Assembly (NCBI RefSeq): GCF_040807025.1
Contig: NC_090942.1
Span: 71,974,487-72,038,486, forward strand
Source: Struthio camelus
Taxonomy: Eukaryota > Chordata > Aves > Struthioniformes > Struthionidae
DNA length: 64,000 nucleotides
Direction: 5' to 3'
The first letter of the stretch is position 1. Each line of letters opens with the position of its first letter. Under the pieces are notes generated by a model. That model made no database searches, was not told where the DNA came from, and saw only the letters and a program-made list of their open reading frames with translations. Both the position numbers and the translations under genes were made by a program. Of this stretch, positions 11,701 to 22,686 are shown one piece after another.

Positions 11701-14129
11701 GAAAAACTGAATGACTGTTTCACAGTTCCCAGCTTCTCTAACCATCTCCTTAGTAGAAGTAGTCTCGCTTGGGTGTACAGAATTAGTGCATCTCTAAATT
11801 AAAGATTTTCAAACTGAGGGGAATAAGCACATCTAAATAGGGATTTTACTAGGTAGCTAAGAGGAAGGCAATGGTGGGGGTGAAGCCAAAGCGAATATAG
11901 CTAAGGCCAAAGGCTGTCAGGCTCCGTCAGAGGAAAATGACCGCTCCAAGCACAAGCAGAGAAAGCACAGCTGATAGGCATGACTAAATTAGGATATTTT
12001 TCCTCAGCAAGAGCCTCCAACAGTGCTGGATTGGTTCAGCATTTCCTCTTGTTCCTGCTCAGAGCATATTCTGCCTTTTCCCTTCTCACTTTGCTCCTGT
12101 TCCTGCTTGAAACGCTTCCTCCTGGACACATTCTCTCATTCCAGTTGCAGTGGCACCATGGCAGTATGTTTCTCCTTCCTCAAATCCAAACACGATCCGT
12201 GGTAGTATTTTCCCCTCCTCATGCTCAGCTTGAGAAATGTGGTATAAAAAATTCTGTATTGGAATTGGGATAGAGATACAGAATGTACCCTGGAAGACAG
12301 GAAGGAAAAAGTGCGAGACCGCTGCTGAATAAACTCGCTTACTAAAGTATGCCATGCAAGGTATAACCTGAGTTAGGCCTAGGGTAAACTCTGGAGATTT
12401 TTAATTATTATGCTACGGGTATTATTAGGTCTAGGTATTAAAGTCTTGATTTAAGAAAACATGTAAATACCTTTCTTTTCACTATTATTTCCATATGTCC
12501 TTAATCATGTTTCCCAGAGATAATAAAGGTGCTTCCCACAACTGTACCTTTAAAAGTAATATCCTTCTATATCACTATTAAATCTGGACTCTAAAGGTTA
12601 AGAGACAAGGAAATTCCCATACCTGAGATCTTTAAGGTATAGATCTTGTCCAGCTATGTGGCCATGTTTCACGTTTTTGATAGTTTTCCTTATGTTGATG
12701 TCTCTCCCACTTTAACCATATTGATAATTTATTTTTTGCTTATTTAAGCTCCCTGTGTTTTAGTAGTTTTGTCCACTTGCTGGTCTAAACAGCTAAACAA
12801 TGTCAATATCATATCTAATAGCAGCTGCACAGCACTCTGAAGTTTGTATACAACTCTCTAGTTTTTTGATTACATGAAAATTTGAAATCCTTAGAAGGAA
12901 ATGAAACTATAAAATGCAAGCTGTATTTTTACTGTAGTAGGAATGGAAATATCTTCAGTGTGGAAGGCAAAAGCCAGTTACTTTCTGGAAGCCACTATCT
13001 GGTACAGTATAGAGCATCCAGTGGTTGGAAAGAAGGCAAAAGAGTGTGGTTGGGACCTATAGGGAAGCACAAGGCTGTGGTTTACCTGGGAATCAATCAA
13101 GTACCTAATGCTGTAATTAGGTACTGTAAATACAGGCACCATGTGGGATCAGTGCTTATGTGATCATCTACGTGTTTATACTAAGTGCATGGACCAACTG
13201 ATTTATAACTTTTATAAAACTGAGCAGTAGTTGATAGCATACAATCAATATACAGGTTTCTATCCGATAAAACAAAATTTCCTCAGAATGAAACAGCAGT
13301 TAACAGCATGGTGCCTAAGTTCTGCCTAAGTCCTGCATTAGGTGTCAAAAATCCCTGTTTAGGGATTTGGCTTTAGTGACACCCATCATGTTCCCTACTA
13401 GAATGTTCACGTTCCTGCAGCGTATGGAAAACTTCACACATAGTATTAACTAATTTTCTGTTTTTAGGATTTTAAGAATGTAGTCATAGGTTTGTTGGGT
13501 CTAGTAAGATTTTCAGTTCAGATTGGATATTATTGGTTTCACATCTCAATTGTTTATCTCCTTTTTTGATTTGCATCTGCCTTCATCGAACTGCAAACAT
13601 TTTTGCCTTATCTGTCTCTTACAAGTATCTCTCTACCTGGATATCATACTGTTGCTTTGTGTAGGACAAAAAACACACTCCAATTTTACAGAAGACTAAA
13701 TTAATCCAAGCAACAAAATTATTAAAAAGAAACTGCCCTAAGCACATGTCAGGATCCTCAATACTGAGTTTTAAGTAGGTAAGTGTTTTCTTAATGTTCT
13801 TTTGTATCTTTACTGACAGTTGGCTAACCCCTTCACTGAAAAATTTATATAGTAAGTTACCAGAACAGTGTTTTTTAAAATATAAATCCAAGCAGAATAG
13901 CTAACTAGGAGACATACTTCTACATTTATATTAGCCTTTGAAAAACCTAATTAAATGAAATTTAGCTACTCAAAATTTTAATATTCAAGAGCCCTGTAAG
14001 CTTTTTGCTTACAGTAAATGAAGTAAAAAAAAAGTAAGTAAATAAAGTAAGTTAAAAAGTACATTTAAATATGCTGCTCTAGGCAGAATGTGGCTTATTA
14101 GCAATTCCTTGTGAGAACTCAGGAAAGTT
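8706..14129. other. Gene-free intergenic DNA upstream of STRAP
   Basis: About 5.4 kb of AT-rich sequence. Small open frames occur on both strands (for example 9450-9746 on + and 12086-12355 on -), but none has a recognisable domain or coding-like composition. No RNA gene or transposon could be recognised. Regulatory elements may exist but cannot be called by eye. Confidence 0.55.
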
Positions 14130-14219
14130 GAAACATCAGGAGGTCAGAAAGCAAAATGCAGTGCCTATCCTGAGCTGAAACATCAGGAGGTCAGAAAATG
14201 AAACACGCTCCCTATCCTT
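14130..14219 (+). repeat. 47-bp tandem duplication
   Basis: Two adjacent copies (14130-14176 and 14177-14219) both begin gaaacatcaggaggtcagaaa and both end in a cctatcc motif, with divergence in the middle. They sit about 800-900 bp upstream of the STRAP start codon. Confidence 0.85.
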
Positions 14220-14477
14220 TAAAGAGAAACAGCAGAAGACTGGAGTTATGTCAGCTTCACCTACCTGCTGACAATTTAAACGTTACTCCCAGTTTTAACA
14301 CTTAAAAAGGGAGATGAATGACAGCCTATGCGCTCCTGTCAAGAAGGGGTACAGTGCCGTACTAGTCTAAGTTTTCAGTCTGTTGACAGAGTGTTTTCAG
14401 ATAAGGCTGGCAGGCTCCTTCAGCTTCAGGTAACATCTTCAGACGCTTCTTGGGGAAACAATCCCATCAGCGTGGCC

Positions 14478-14498
14478 GCCTTGCATTTTATGCAAGGC
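14478..14498. promoter_or_regulatory. Inverted repeat at the upstream edge of the STRAP CpG island
   Basis: GCCTTGCAT and ATGCAAGGC are perfect 9-bp arms around a TTT spacer. It may be a dimeric factor site or chance; its position at the island edge makes it worth noting. Confidence 0.5.
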
Positions 14499-14764
14499 CA
14501 GACGGGCGCTGCGGGGTATTCTGGGCTCCCCATTTTCCGCGTCTCCCCACCTCTTCCTCTGCACGCAAGGCCTACGCGGCCCTGCAGCCGGCCGTGCTGG
14601 GATCGAGACCAACCGCAAAACACTGCGTTTCTTTTTGGCAGCGTTGATTTGCTGCTGCTGCAGGAGCCCGAGCGGAGCGGAGGAGCACCAGCGGCGGCAC
14701 AGAGGAGTAACTGTAAGGGGATAAAGGCCGCAGGCAGCCCCCCTCCCCTCAGGGCGGGCTCGCC

Positions 14765-14775
14765 GCGCCTGCGCA
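14765..14775. promoter_or_regulatory. Probable NRF-1 site
   Basis: GCGCCTGCGCA is the reverse complement of TGCGCAGGCGC, which fits the palindromic NRF-1 consensus TGCGCANGCGC. It lies 240 bp upstream of the STRAP ATG inside the CpG island. NRF-1 commonly drives CpG-island housekeeping genes; use of this site here is inferred. Confidence 0.6.
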
Positions 14776-15014
14776 ACGGACCGCCGCCCGCCCCCCGCAC
14801 TGCCGCTTCCGGCTCCGCACCCGCCCGCCGACGTAGTTTCCGGCCTGAAGCGTTTCCGCTGCGTCATTTCCCCCGCCGCCCCGGTCGCCGTTTCCTGCCC
14901 GGCCGGAGGGGGCTCGTGTCCCTGCGCGCGCGCGCCCCGCCCCCACCCACCTTTCCAGCCGCCCGCGCCCCCAACCGCCGCTCCGCGCCCCCAACCGCCG
15001 CCGCCGCCGCAGCC

Positions 15015-15126
15015 ATGGCGATGAGGCAGACCCCGCTGACGTGCTCGGGGCACACGCGGCCCGTGGTGGACCTGGCCTTCAGCGGCATCACCCCTTACGG
15101 CTACTTCCTCATCAGCGCCTGCAAGG
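15015..15126 (+). CDS. STRAP: STRAP coding exon 1
   Basis: Encodes residues 1-37 and the first base of codon 38, including [13 protein letters not shown] and GYFLISACK. The donor is GTGAGG at 15127. Intron 1 (1217 bp) starts in the CpG island and then becomes AT-rich, with an A-rich run near 15530-15557 and no recognisable element. Confidence 0.96.
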
Positions 15127-18100
15127 GTGAGGCCCGGCGGGGGCGAGGGTGGGAGCGGGGGCGGCGGGGAGCGCCGCCAGGGGCGGCGGCGGCCCCTTTG
15201 TTCATCCTCGGCGGCGGGCAGGTGAGGTGGGGGTGGTCCCTCGCCCCTGGAAGGGGTGGGTGTGTGTGTTGGTGGTGGTGGGGGGGCGCTACTTAGGGAA
15301 GCGGGAGCGCGGGCAGGAGGCCGCCTTAGGTGAGCCGAGCGGCCGGTATTAGCGGCGGATGGTCGGGCTGGGGTGCCCGGGTCACCTAGCGAGACGCTGG
15401 CGGTCTCACGATAATACCCGGTTTCAGCGTTATCGAGTGAGAAAGAGCCTTGACAGCTGGCAGTGGCGTTGCCAGTTTAACCTGTGCGCTTTGAGAGTTT
15501 ATTCGGTTCGGGTCGAAACTGTAAAAATTAAAAAAAAAAAAAAAAGAAAAAAAAAAGTGAAACTTCTTACAAAATTTTGTTTCCGAACTAGCCTGTTTTT
15601 ACCTTCTGCACACGTGTATTGTACATCTTAAATTGAAGTTTCTTTTTTTAAATCACGGTGGCTGTCAGGGTGGATGTAGAATGGTGATGCCACTTTCCTT
15701 TAGCATGAGAACTTTCCTCTGCTCATTATGAGAATAGTATTTTGACTTCATACATGTGAATATTAATCTATGTATGTATTCATGATCTCCCTCCCAGCGT
15801 TGGAGTGCTTCCTAGTCAGATTTATTTCTTCTCCTGGGTGCAACTTTTTTTTATAGCCTCCCAGAAAAAAATAACCATAAGAAAGATTTTCTAATTCCAT
15901 TTCATTTTCTCTCTATATTTTGAACATATAAACATAAGACTCCTTTTTGGGCAATGCTAGTCTGAAAATTTTTTTCTAAAAACAAAAGAGCTCTTCTGCC
16001 TGTAGAGGAAAACTGGAGTAAAACCAAAGCTAAATGCTCCTTTCTCCTTCTTTATCCCTTTTCTTCCTTGAAAACCCAAAGAAGTTTTATATTTACTTTG
16101 CAATAGTATTTTAAGGTCTGTATAGAATTCTAGATGTTCATGGTAGGTGCGGCTGCATATCTAAGCTCTTTAGCTAAACTCTTTTTCAAAAAATAGCATC
16201 ATAAAAATACATGCTATTTCCCTGAAGGGAGATGTCTGGTGGCAATTTCTTTTTTATTCCATGTTGGTGTAAAGGAGTCTTCTTAAAGGTAGTATCGTTT
16301 TGTTTGATAACATTATCTGAATATTGGTTTTGTTTCTGTGAAGATGGTAAGCCTATGCTACGTCAGGGCGACACAGGAGACTGGATTGGAACGTTTCTAG
16401 GTCATAAAGGTGCTGTTTGGGGTGCTACTTTGAACAAGGATGCCACTAAAGCAGCTACAGCAGCAGCTGATTTTACAGCGTAAGTGATTATCTGCTTTTG
16501 AAGTCTCACTCTGTTTTGATTTTTCAGTCAATGATATTTTTAGTGACATAGTTGTTATAAGTTATTGATATATCTGTTCAGTAAATTATTAAGCTCGTTT
16601 ATGAATAGCTAAATTAAGATCTAGAACTCTAGACTGTTGAAAGTATAGCTACAGTTAATTTTTTTTGGATAACTTTGATTGCTTCTTGATCACAACACTT
16701 AATTACCATAGTAGTCTGCCGGAATAACGTTTTATTTCCAGCTCTAATCTTTAGCATGGTAGAGTGCTAAAATCAGAGTTGAAAGAGTGATTTTTGTTTT
16801 GCTCCTCCTAGTTATCACTTTTTATTACTTGTTTTCTGTTGCTTATAGCTGGGGCAAATAAGCTCAGTGATACCAACGTTTTCATAGCATCGTAGAATTC
16901 ATAATAGCCACCATTTCAAGGTTTAAGAATATATCAAGAATTCTAGAAAACTATTGCAGAAATTTATTTATTTATTTTCTTTACTGTCTGTAGTGTGTAT
17001 TAACGTTTGGTAATTCGAATCCTGTTAGTAGAGGGCACTTTATATGAAGTCACAGAGGACAGCTGCACTTGTTTATCTGTAAAACTGAAATAATAATAAT
17101 TCTGCATTATCTTGAAGAGGGGAAATTAAAATAGCAGGATAGTGCAAAAAAAACATTAATAAAAGCATATAAAGTATTCTTACTGGCTAACTGGGTTATT
17201 ACTTATCAGAATGTAGTACTTAGGACAAAGTTGTTTACAAGCTGATCTGACTTCCAGGTTGATTTGTCTCAGTGCTACAAAATTTAAATGTTTTCTCTTG
17301 TCATTTAGCAAAGTATGGGATGCTGTGTCAGGAGATGAGCTCATCTCATTGGCTCACAAGCACATTGTCAAAAGTGTGGATTTTACACAGGTAAGAAAAG
17401 CTTTGTGTGTTACTTGCCAGAGAAGTAAGCACTTGAATGTATTTTTGTATTTGCTCTTTTTCTTTTTATGTGTCTATATGTGTATAACGGACAAATATGG
17501 GCAAATACCACTTCTAGCTTTTTAAGGTCATACTTTAAACTTAGTAAGTGTGCTAGTAGGCTGAGAAAAAGAACTGTTATTTTAAGACTCATGGATGAAG
17601 GCTGATGTTTCAATTCAAAATAGAGCTGACTGTTTGTAACTTCTGTTTCAGGATAGTGATTATCTGTTAACAGGTGGACAAGATAAACTGTTGCGTATCT
17701 ATGATTTGAGTAAGCCAGAAGCAGGTAAGTCTGCTTTTACAACTGATTTTTGTTTTGAGGATTAAATACAAGTTCTGAAAGTTTTCAGAACTTTCAGATC
17801 TGCTTTCTATTATGAACTACAAAGGACAAAGTCCAGGATTGTTTCACACAGATAGTGTTATATAATCTGAGGTCTGTAACGTTTTAAGCTTATCCTTTCA
17901 CAAGTGAGTTAGAGCTTATAGAGGTAGAACAGTTTGAGGCTTAAGATCTGAAGGAACTTCAAGGATAGCATGTTTCAGTTCAATACAAGCCTATTGGGTA
18001 TGGGTCCAGTTAAAATTAAGCCACCTGATAAGAGAGACAAGTTTCTGCATATTTAAACGTCTTTAAATTCTTATTAATATTGATATTGAGCTTGAGAAGA

Positions 18101-21100
18101 TCGTTAACCTAGTGAAGCTTTTTGTGTATCTGATTGTCTGAACTTAATCTGCATTTATCCTGTTCCTGGAGTGAAATCTATGAATAGTTCTAAGTGCTTG
18201 AAGTAATTTTACAGTTTCTGGCAAATGGGAATCCATGTAGAATAATAGAGCTCTTGAATTGCTGTATAGCATTATTTTCTTTTCTTACATGTACTAAAAT
18301 ACTTGCTTTAATTTTAAGAACCTCAGGTTATCAGTGGGCATACTTCTGGCATTAAAAAGGCTTTATGGAGCAGTGATGACAAACAGATTCTTTCAGCTGA
18401 TGATAAAACTGTCCGGTAAGAAAAGCAACTTTTAGTGTTCTAAAGAAGCTCATGTGTCTGTGTATGATTTTTTTTTTAAATTTTTTTGTTGTTTTTTACA
18501 TAATCTATGTCAGAACATCATTATCTCTTTTCTGTAAAAGAAACAAGTAATGTGAGTTATTTGCTTCTAGTTTATTATAGTTCTTTTATGTGATTGAGCA
18601 TTTTAATCTTGTAACAATTTAAATCTACCCCATAACCTTGTCCTGAGGTTGCAACAGAGTAATTTTCTACAATCATTCACTGCTATCTAGTAGTTTGCGC
18701 TAAAAGCCTTGACCTTGGGCAGCCTTAGAAGAGGAGATCTCTTGGCGAACTTAATAGTTATAACGAATGAATAATGCCTTTTGAAAACCTAGACAAGATG
18801 AATTTATAGGTGAGGTCTTGTGAGTGTGCTTTGTGCAGAGGTATTGCTGCCTTTGTCTTCTGCAAGCAGGCCTTCAAAGATGCACAAGGCAAGGACAGAA
18901 GCTAGGGTGAAAGATTAGACAGAGTATCTGGAAACAGTGCACTGCTGACAAATTTAACTCTTATTCTTTGCTATGCTGATAAACTGAGTAGGCTTTAGTG
19001 TTTGTGTAAGAGGGCTGATCCATTCATGGTGTTTTGTTTACATTATGCCCGTTTGGTAGGAGATGAGCTGAAACCTAGACAAACCTGGATGCAGGGGAGA
19101 TGGATCAACAAAGACCATTGCTCAGACTAAGCTGCCCAGAAAAGATGGGAGGAGTACCTTTCTGCTTCCTCAGCTTTCTGGCTACTACAGCCAGTATGAT
19201 CTGATGCCTAGCTGTCTCACCATTCTTTTATTTATACACAGAGGAGAAAGAATTCTGATTTGTAGAAGTGGGGATTGAAGACTGGTGCCATATCCCTGCA
19301 GCTCCAATTCTTTCTAGCTTCCTAGTACTCAAGATGGGCAAGAGCCTTGTTTTTTTTTTTCCCTTTTTTTTTCTCTCCAAGTCTTAGAGATAGAAACCTA
19401 ACAGTCATCTAATGAATGAAATTTCTTATATGTGCTAGCAAAGCAACTTCCACTTACTTTCTGTTTAGATAGCTGTTGCATCCCCAGATAGGGAACTAAA
19501 TTGCATTAGATGAAGCTGCATTCTGTTTATAAATTGGTATTAGTACCTCTTTTACTTTTGAGGTTAAAAAGCAGAATGGGATCTTCACGCCTTGCTTCTG
19601 GAAAGCTGTATTGCTCAGGAGTCCTGAAACAAGTTTTTTAATCTCTAAGGAAATCCTTGCGTAGTTTAACGGTGTTTGTGTTTATTTAAAGTTGTTGCAT
19701 TAAGTTGCAAAAGTAGTGGTATTTTAATATAAGCATGTTTTAATTTTCTGCTGGGCAAAACTTTAGGCAAGAATGCCGCTGAAAATCCAATGTACCTGTA
19801 GAATCAAATGAAGTTCTTTATTGGGTGGCTTTTTTAATCCAAAGCTTTCCGTGGATGGAGATGAGAACTGCTTGTCTTGCTGAAGCAATCTGAGAGTCTT
19901 ATTTCTTTGTAGCCTCTGGGACCGGAATACCATGACTGAAGTAAAGGCATTAAATGTTGCAATGTCAGTGAGCAACATGGAGTATGTTCCAGAAGGACAG
20001 ATACTTGTGATAACCTATGGGAAGACCATTGCTTTTCATAGTGCAGAAACGTGAGTCTGAAACAGAGCATTTTCATGGGTTGATTAATAGGGTTGGTTAT
20101 GGTGAAGTTGGCTGTACAAGACCGGTTTACTGAATTGCCAGAATTGGCATCGGTGGATAATCTCTGCCATCTAGTCAGATGCAAAGTGCAACACGTCTAC
20201 CCTTTTCTAAAAATAATCCTTAACTGTCTATAAAATCCTAGCCTGTAAATAGTCAATGTTGCAATAGTTCATAGTAATTGTCAGTGTGGTTAAATAAGAG
20301 TTTCATCCAGAGTTCAGTTTAGTGCTCTTCAGAGAGCTAGTTATTAATACATCTCTGTGATGTCTTAAGCAAATCATACACTTAAGCACGTTCCAGAAAG
20401 TAATTCTAAATGTATGAGACTTCTGTTTTGCTTAATCTTAACTTTTTGCTTCTAACTTGAGAAGCTCCGTTTGCAAGTATTAAAACTTGTTTCAGAAACC
20501 ATGGGTAGGTGTGTTTTGTTTTTCTTAAAAGCAGTTGTGATTGGTAGAATCAAAGTTTCTTTGCTTTCAGGACTTTTCTTTCTTTTTTCTTTTTTCTTTT
20601 TTTTTTAAACTGTATTAATAAACTTCTCCCTCAGTCTAGAGCAGATTAAATCATTTGAAGCTCCTGCTACAATCAATTCTGCCTCTCTTCACCCTGAGAA
20701 AGAATGTCTGGTTGCAGGTGGTGAAGATTTTAAACTCTATAAATATGACTATAATACAGGAGAAGAATTAGGTATGTTTGTCTTCTGTAATCAAAAATGA
20801 ATCAAAAATGAAATCTGAGATTAGTTTAACGAGAGTCTCGTAGATGAAACTGTTACCCTTAAATCAAATAAGGTCTTAGCACAGCATACTGTGTAAGCAG
20901 ATAAAAAGTTGCGCTCTTGATTAAGCGTTTGTATGATCTCAGTACACGTTGTTCTTCAGAACCAACTAACACCTGCTTTAAACAACAGCTATCAAAACAC
21001 AAAGTTGAACCATTCAGTATTGCTGTAGTAGCAAGCTATGTGCTAACTTAAATGTTGTAGTATAGCATTCGTCAGATATGTCCAATGAGTCACAGTCACT

Positions 21101-22686
21101 CGCTTTTATAAAAAGCATAGTTTTAGGGGGGAAGGGAGGGAATATAAGTTTGTCAGTTGATCCTATCCTCATTTAGAATTATGTGCACAATGAATGGTTG
21201 GAGAACCACAACATGTGCACTCTGTGCTACTGGCTTGCTTTCTAGTTTTGCCTGGAATAAATAAGCCCATGTTTCATGCAATTAATAAACTACTATTATG
21301 TTACCTAAATTAGAGATCACTGAGATATCAATTAATAGAAGCTTTATTTTATATCAGGAGGAAAATATTGGGAAAGTGCCTCCCATCAGTATTTTTTTCC
21401 TCTTCTGATTAATTTTTACTTACTAATTTCACTTGCAGAATACAATTTGAAAATCTCATCAATATATTCTCTTCTAGAATCTTACAAAGGACACTTTGGT
21501 CCCATTCACTGTGTGAGATTTAGCCCTGATGGAGAGTTATACGCTAGTGGCTCTGAGGATGGTACACTAAGGCTGTGGCAGACAACAGTAGGGAAAACCT
21601 ATGGTCTTTGGAAATGTGTAGTTCCTGGTAAGTGTGTTTGTGTTTTCCTCATGAAACTTGGCTGCTTCACGTGCACTTTTGAAAGTCATTAAGCAAATAC
21701 AATTTTTTTTTACCTGGAAAACGTCTGGCAGTAATGGCATAAATAATGAGCATCTGTACTGTTTTCTGGGGGTCTTAACACCCACTCATGTGATGGAAGT
21801 AAGAATTTGTTTCTGTGACTTTCAGTTAATTTCAAACCTGTGTGTTTATTGAATGTAGATGTTGCAGATATTTAAGTAGTCTGTTACATTTTGATGTTAT
21901 AGAGTAAGAAATATGAAATCCCTTTTTTGTAAATACTTAAGGATATAAGAGTCTCTAGAAAAAACTGCAGATGATAAGAAGTTTATCTATTTTATATTGC
22001 ACTTTGGTTCTTTACACTTTGGGGAAAAAAAATAAAAAGCAGTGCCTGGAAAACTGCAAGCAGGTATCCGTTAATGGAATTTCTTACCCAACTCTTCTCT
22101 CTCCAACCCTAAATGAATAAGTGAAAGCTTTATTTTCTGATTTAGGTGTGTGGAGGGGTGAGGGGGAGTCAACTGAAGATACTAACTGTTTTTTTTCTTG
22201 CTACAGAAGAAGAGAATGCAGAAGCAGCAAAAGCAAGGACCACCCTACCAGGAACTGCAGAGGAGGAATTAGGTAATGCACTGAACTGCCAACTTTAGAT
22301 CAGCTAACCGTTAAAAGATCAGTTAAGACAGTAGTATTCCTTAGTATGAAGAGTTAGTTTCTTTCAGGAAAATGCAGTCAAAGATGTGGAAAGAGCAAAA
22401 AATGCCAGAAAGTAAGTACTTGGGGGGGAAAAAACTATGTGGGAAGTGTCAGATGAGCGATGAGCTGTGTAATCCTGCAGACTGTCCAAACCGATTTCAT
22501 TTAACCCGATTTAGTTATTCTATCAAAAGCAGTCTGAATTGATCTTTGCTTTGAAATAATCCCTTCAGAATTCCTTTTGTTTATATATCTAAGGTGAAGT
22601 AATGCCATTTTTATTTTATTGCAGAAGATCTTGCCTCTGAAAACTCAGATTCAATGTACAGCTCAACTCCTGAAGTTAAGGCTTGA
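15015..22686 (+). CDS. STRAP: STRAP, serine/threonine kinase receptor-associated protein (complete, 10 coding exons)
   Basis: WD40 beta-propeller adaptor, also known as UNRIP. In studied vertebrates it binds the SMN-Gemin complex in the cytoplasm during snRNP assembly and dampens TGF-beta signalling with SMAD7 at the receptor. Joining 15015-15126, 16344-16479, 17309-17390, 17652-17724, 18319-18415, 19913-20050, 20635-20771, 21478-21627, 22207-22272 and 22625-22686 gives 1053 nt: 350 codons plus TGA, the usual family length. WD signatures include GH at 12-13, GHKGAVW from 57, VWD at 85-87, IYD at 126-128, LWD at 168-170, [16 protein letters not shown] from 263 and LRLW at 289-292. The tail is acidic. 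All introns are GT-AG and every junction keeps frame. The start MAMRQTP sits in good Kozak context (G at -3, G at +4). Confidence 0.97.
16344..16479 (+). CDS. STRAP: STRAP coding exon 2
   Basis: Starts after the acceptor gtgaag and completes D38, continuing [20 protein letters not shown] through AADFTA. The donor is GTAAGT at 16480. Intron 2 (829 bp) holds nothing recognisable. Confidence 0.96.
17309..17390 (+). CDS. STRAP: STRAP coding exon 3
   Basis: Begins after tcatttag and encodes [20 protein letters not shown] to DFTQ, ending on a whole codon (110). The donor is GTAAGA. Intron 3 is only 261 bp. Confidence 0.96.
17652..17724 (+). CDS. STRAP: STRAP coding exon 4
   Basis: Encodes [19 protein letters not shown] and SKPEA, a WD repeat end. 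The donor is GTAAGT at 17725. Intron 4 (594 bp) contains a 24-bp palindrome at 17770-17793. Confidence 0.96.
17770..17793. repeat. Perfect palindrome in STRAP intron 4
   Basis: AAGTTCTGAAA and TTTCAGAACTT form 11-bp perfect arms separated by two bases, 46 bp downstream of the exon 4 donor. It could form a short hairpin in the pre-mRNA; the function is unknown. Confidence 0.7.
18319..18415 (+). CDS. STRAP: STRAP coding exon 5
   Basis: Encodes [17 protein letters not shown] through LSADDKTV plus two bases of R167. The acceptor is attttaag and the donor GTAAGA. Intron 5 (1497 bp) is the longest in the gene and holds only T-rich runs near 18467-18500 and 19350-19370. Confidence 0.95.
19913..20050 (+). 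CDS. STRAP: STRAP coding exon 6
   Basis: Completes R167 and continues [14 protein letters not shown] to [11 protein letters not shown]. The donor is GTGAGT. Intron 6 (584 bp) ends in a long pyrimidine tract near 20570-20606. Confidence 0.95.
20635..20771 (+). CDS. STRAP: STRAP coding exon 7
   Basis: Encodes [20 protein letters not shown] to [15 protein letters not shown], ending in the first base of E259. The donor is GTATGT. Intron 7 (706 bp) has a candidate in-frame upstream acceptor, described separately. Confidence 0.95.
21437..21477 (+). promoter_or_regulatory. STRAP: Candidate alternative 3' splice site before STRAP exon 8
   Basis: An acceptor-like cttgcag ends at 21438, 39 nt before the main one, and there is no other AG between them. 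The 39 nt are open in the STRAP frame and would add [13 protein letters not shown] after residue 258. A textbook branch sequence TACTAAT (21421-21427) lies only 12 nt before the upstream AG, a distance that often makes the spliceosome skip to the next AG. Confidence 0.45.
21478..21627 (+). CDS. STRAP: STRAP coding exon 8
   Basis: Encodes [20 protein letters not shown] to [18 protein letters not shown], the last canonical WD repeat. The main acceptor is cttctag at 21476-21477, chosen because it gives the standard family sequence. The donor is GTAAGT. Intron 8 is 579 bp with nothing notable. Confidence 0.95.
22207..22272 (+). CDS. STRAP: STRAP coding exon 9
   Basis: Short exon encoding [22 protein letters not shown]. 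It belongs to the C-terminal tail outside the propeller and is visibly less like remembered mammalian STRAP than the other exons, but length and phase are kept. The acceptor is ctacag and the donor GTAATG. Intron 9 is 352 bp and holds nothing notable. Confidence 0.93.
   Translation, partial: KKRMQKQQKQGPPYQELQRRN
22625..22686 (+). CDS. STRAP: STRAP coding exon 10 (terminal)
   Basis: Encodes [20 protein letters not shown] followed by TGA at 22684-22686. The ending resembles the conserved vertebrate SENSD...VKA terminus. Confidence 0.95.

Larger units (their letters stand above)
14470..15340 (+). promoter_or_regulatory. STRAP: CpG-island promoter of STRAP
   Basis: A sharp change from AT-rich to strongly GC- and CpG-rich sequence spans the first STRAP exon. 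No TATA box is evident, in line with a broad housekeeping promoter. By eye it contains an NRF-1-type site (14765-14775), ETS-type CTTCCGG cores (near 14806 and 14837), a TGCGTCA half-site (14860) and GC boxes such as ccccgccccc near 14935. A perfect inverted repeat lies at its upstream edge. The transcription start cannot be fixed from sequence. Confidence 0.85.

Noticed and set aside
1..14000. A 5' exon of EPS8 on the minus strand, expected from synteny
   Set aside because: I looked for EPS8-like coding blocks on the minus strand and recognised none. Non-coding first exons cannot be seen by eye, so no feature is called.
14426..15091. Four long overlapping open frames on the minus strand across the STRAP CpG island
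   Set aside because: They lie opposite STRAP exon 1 and its promoter, are Arg/Gly/Ala-rich in every frame and carry no domain. Stop codons are rare in GC-rich DNA, so these are composition artefacts.
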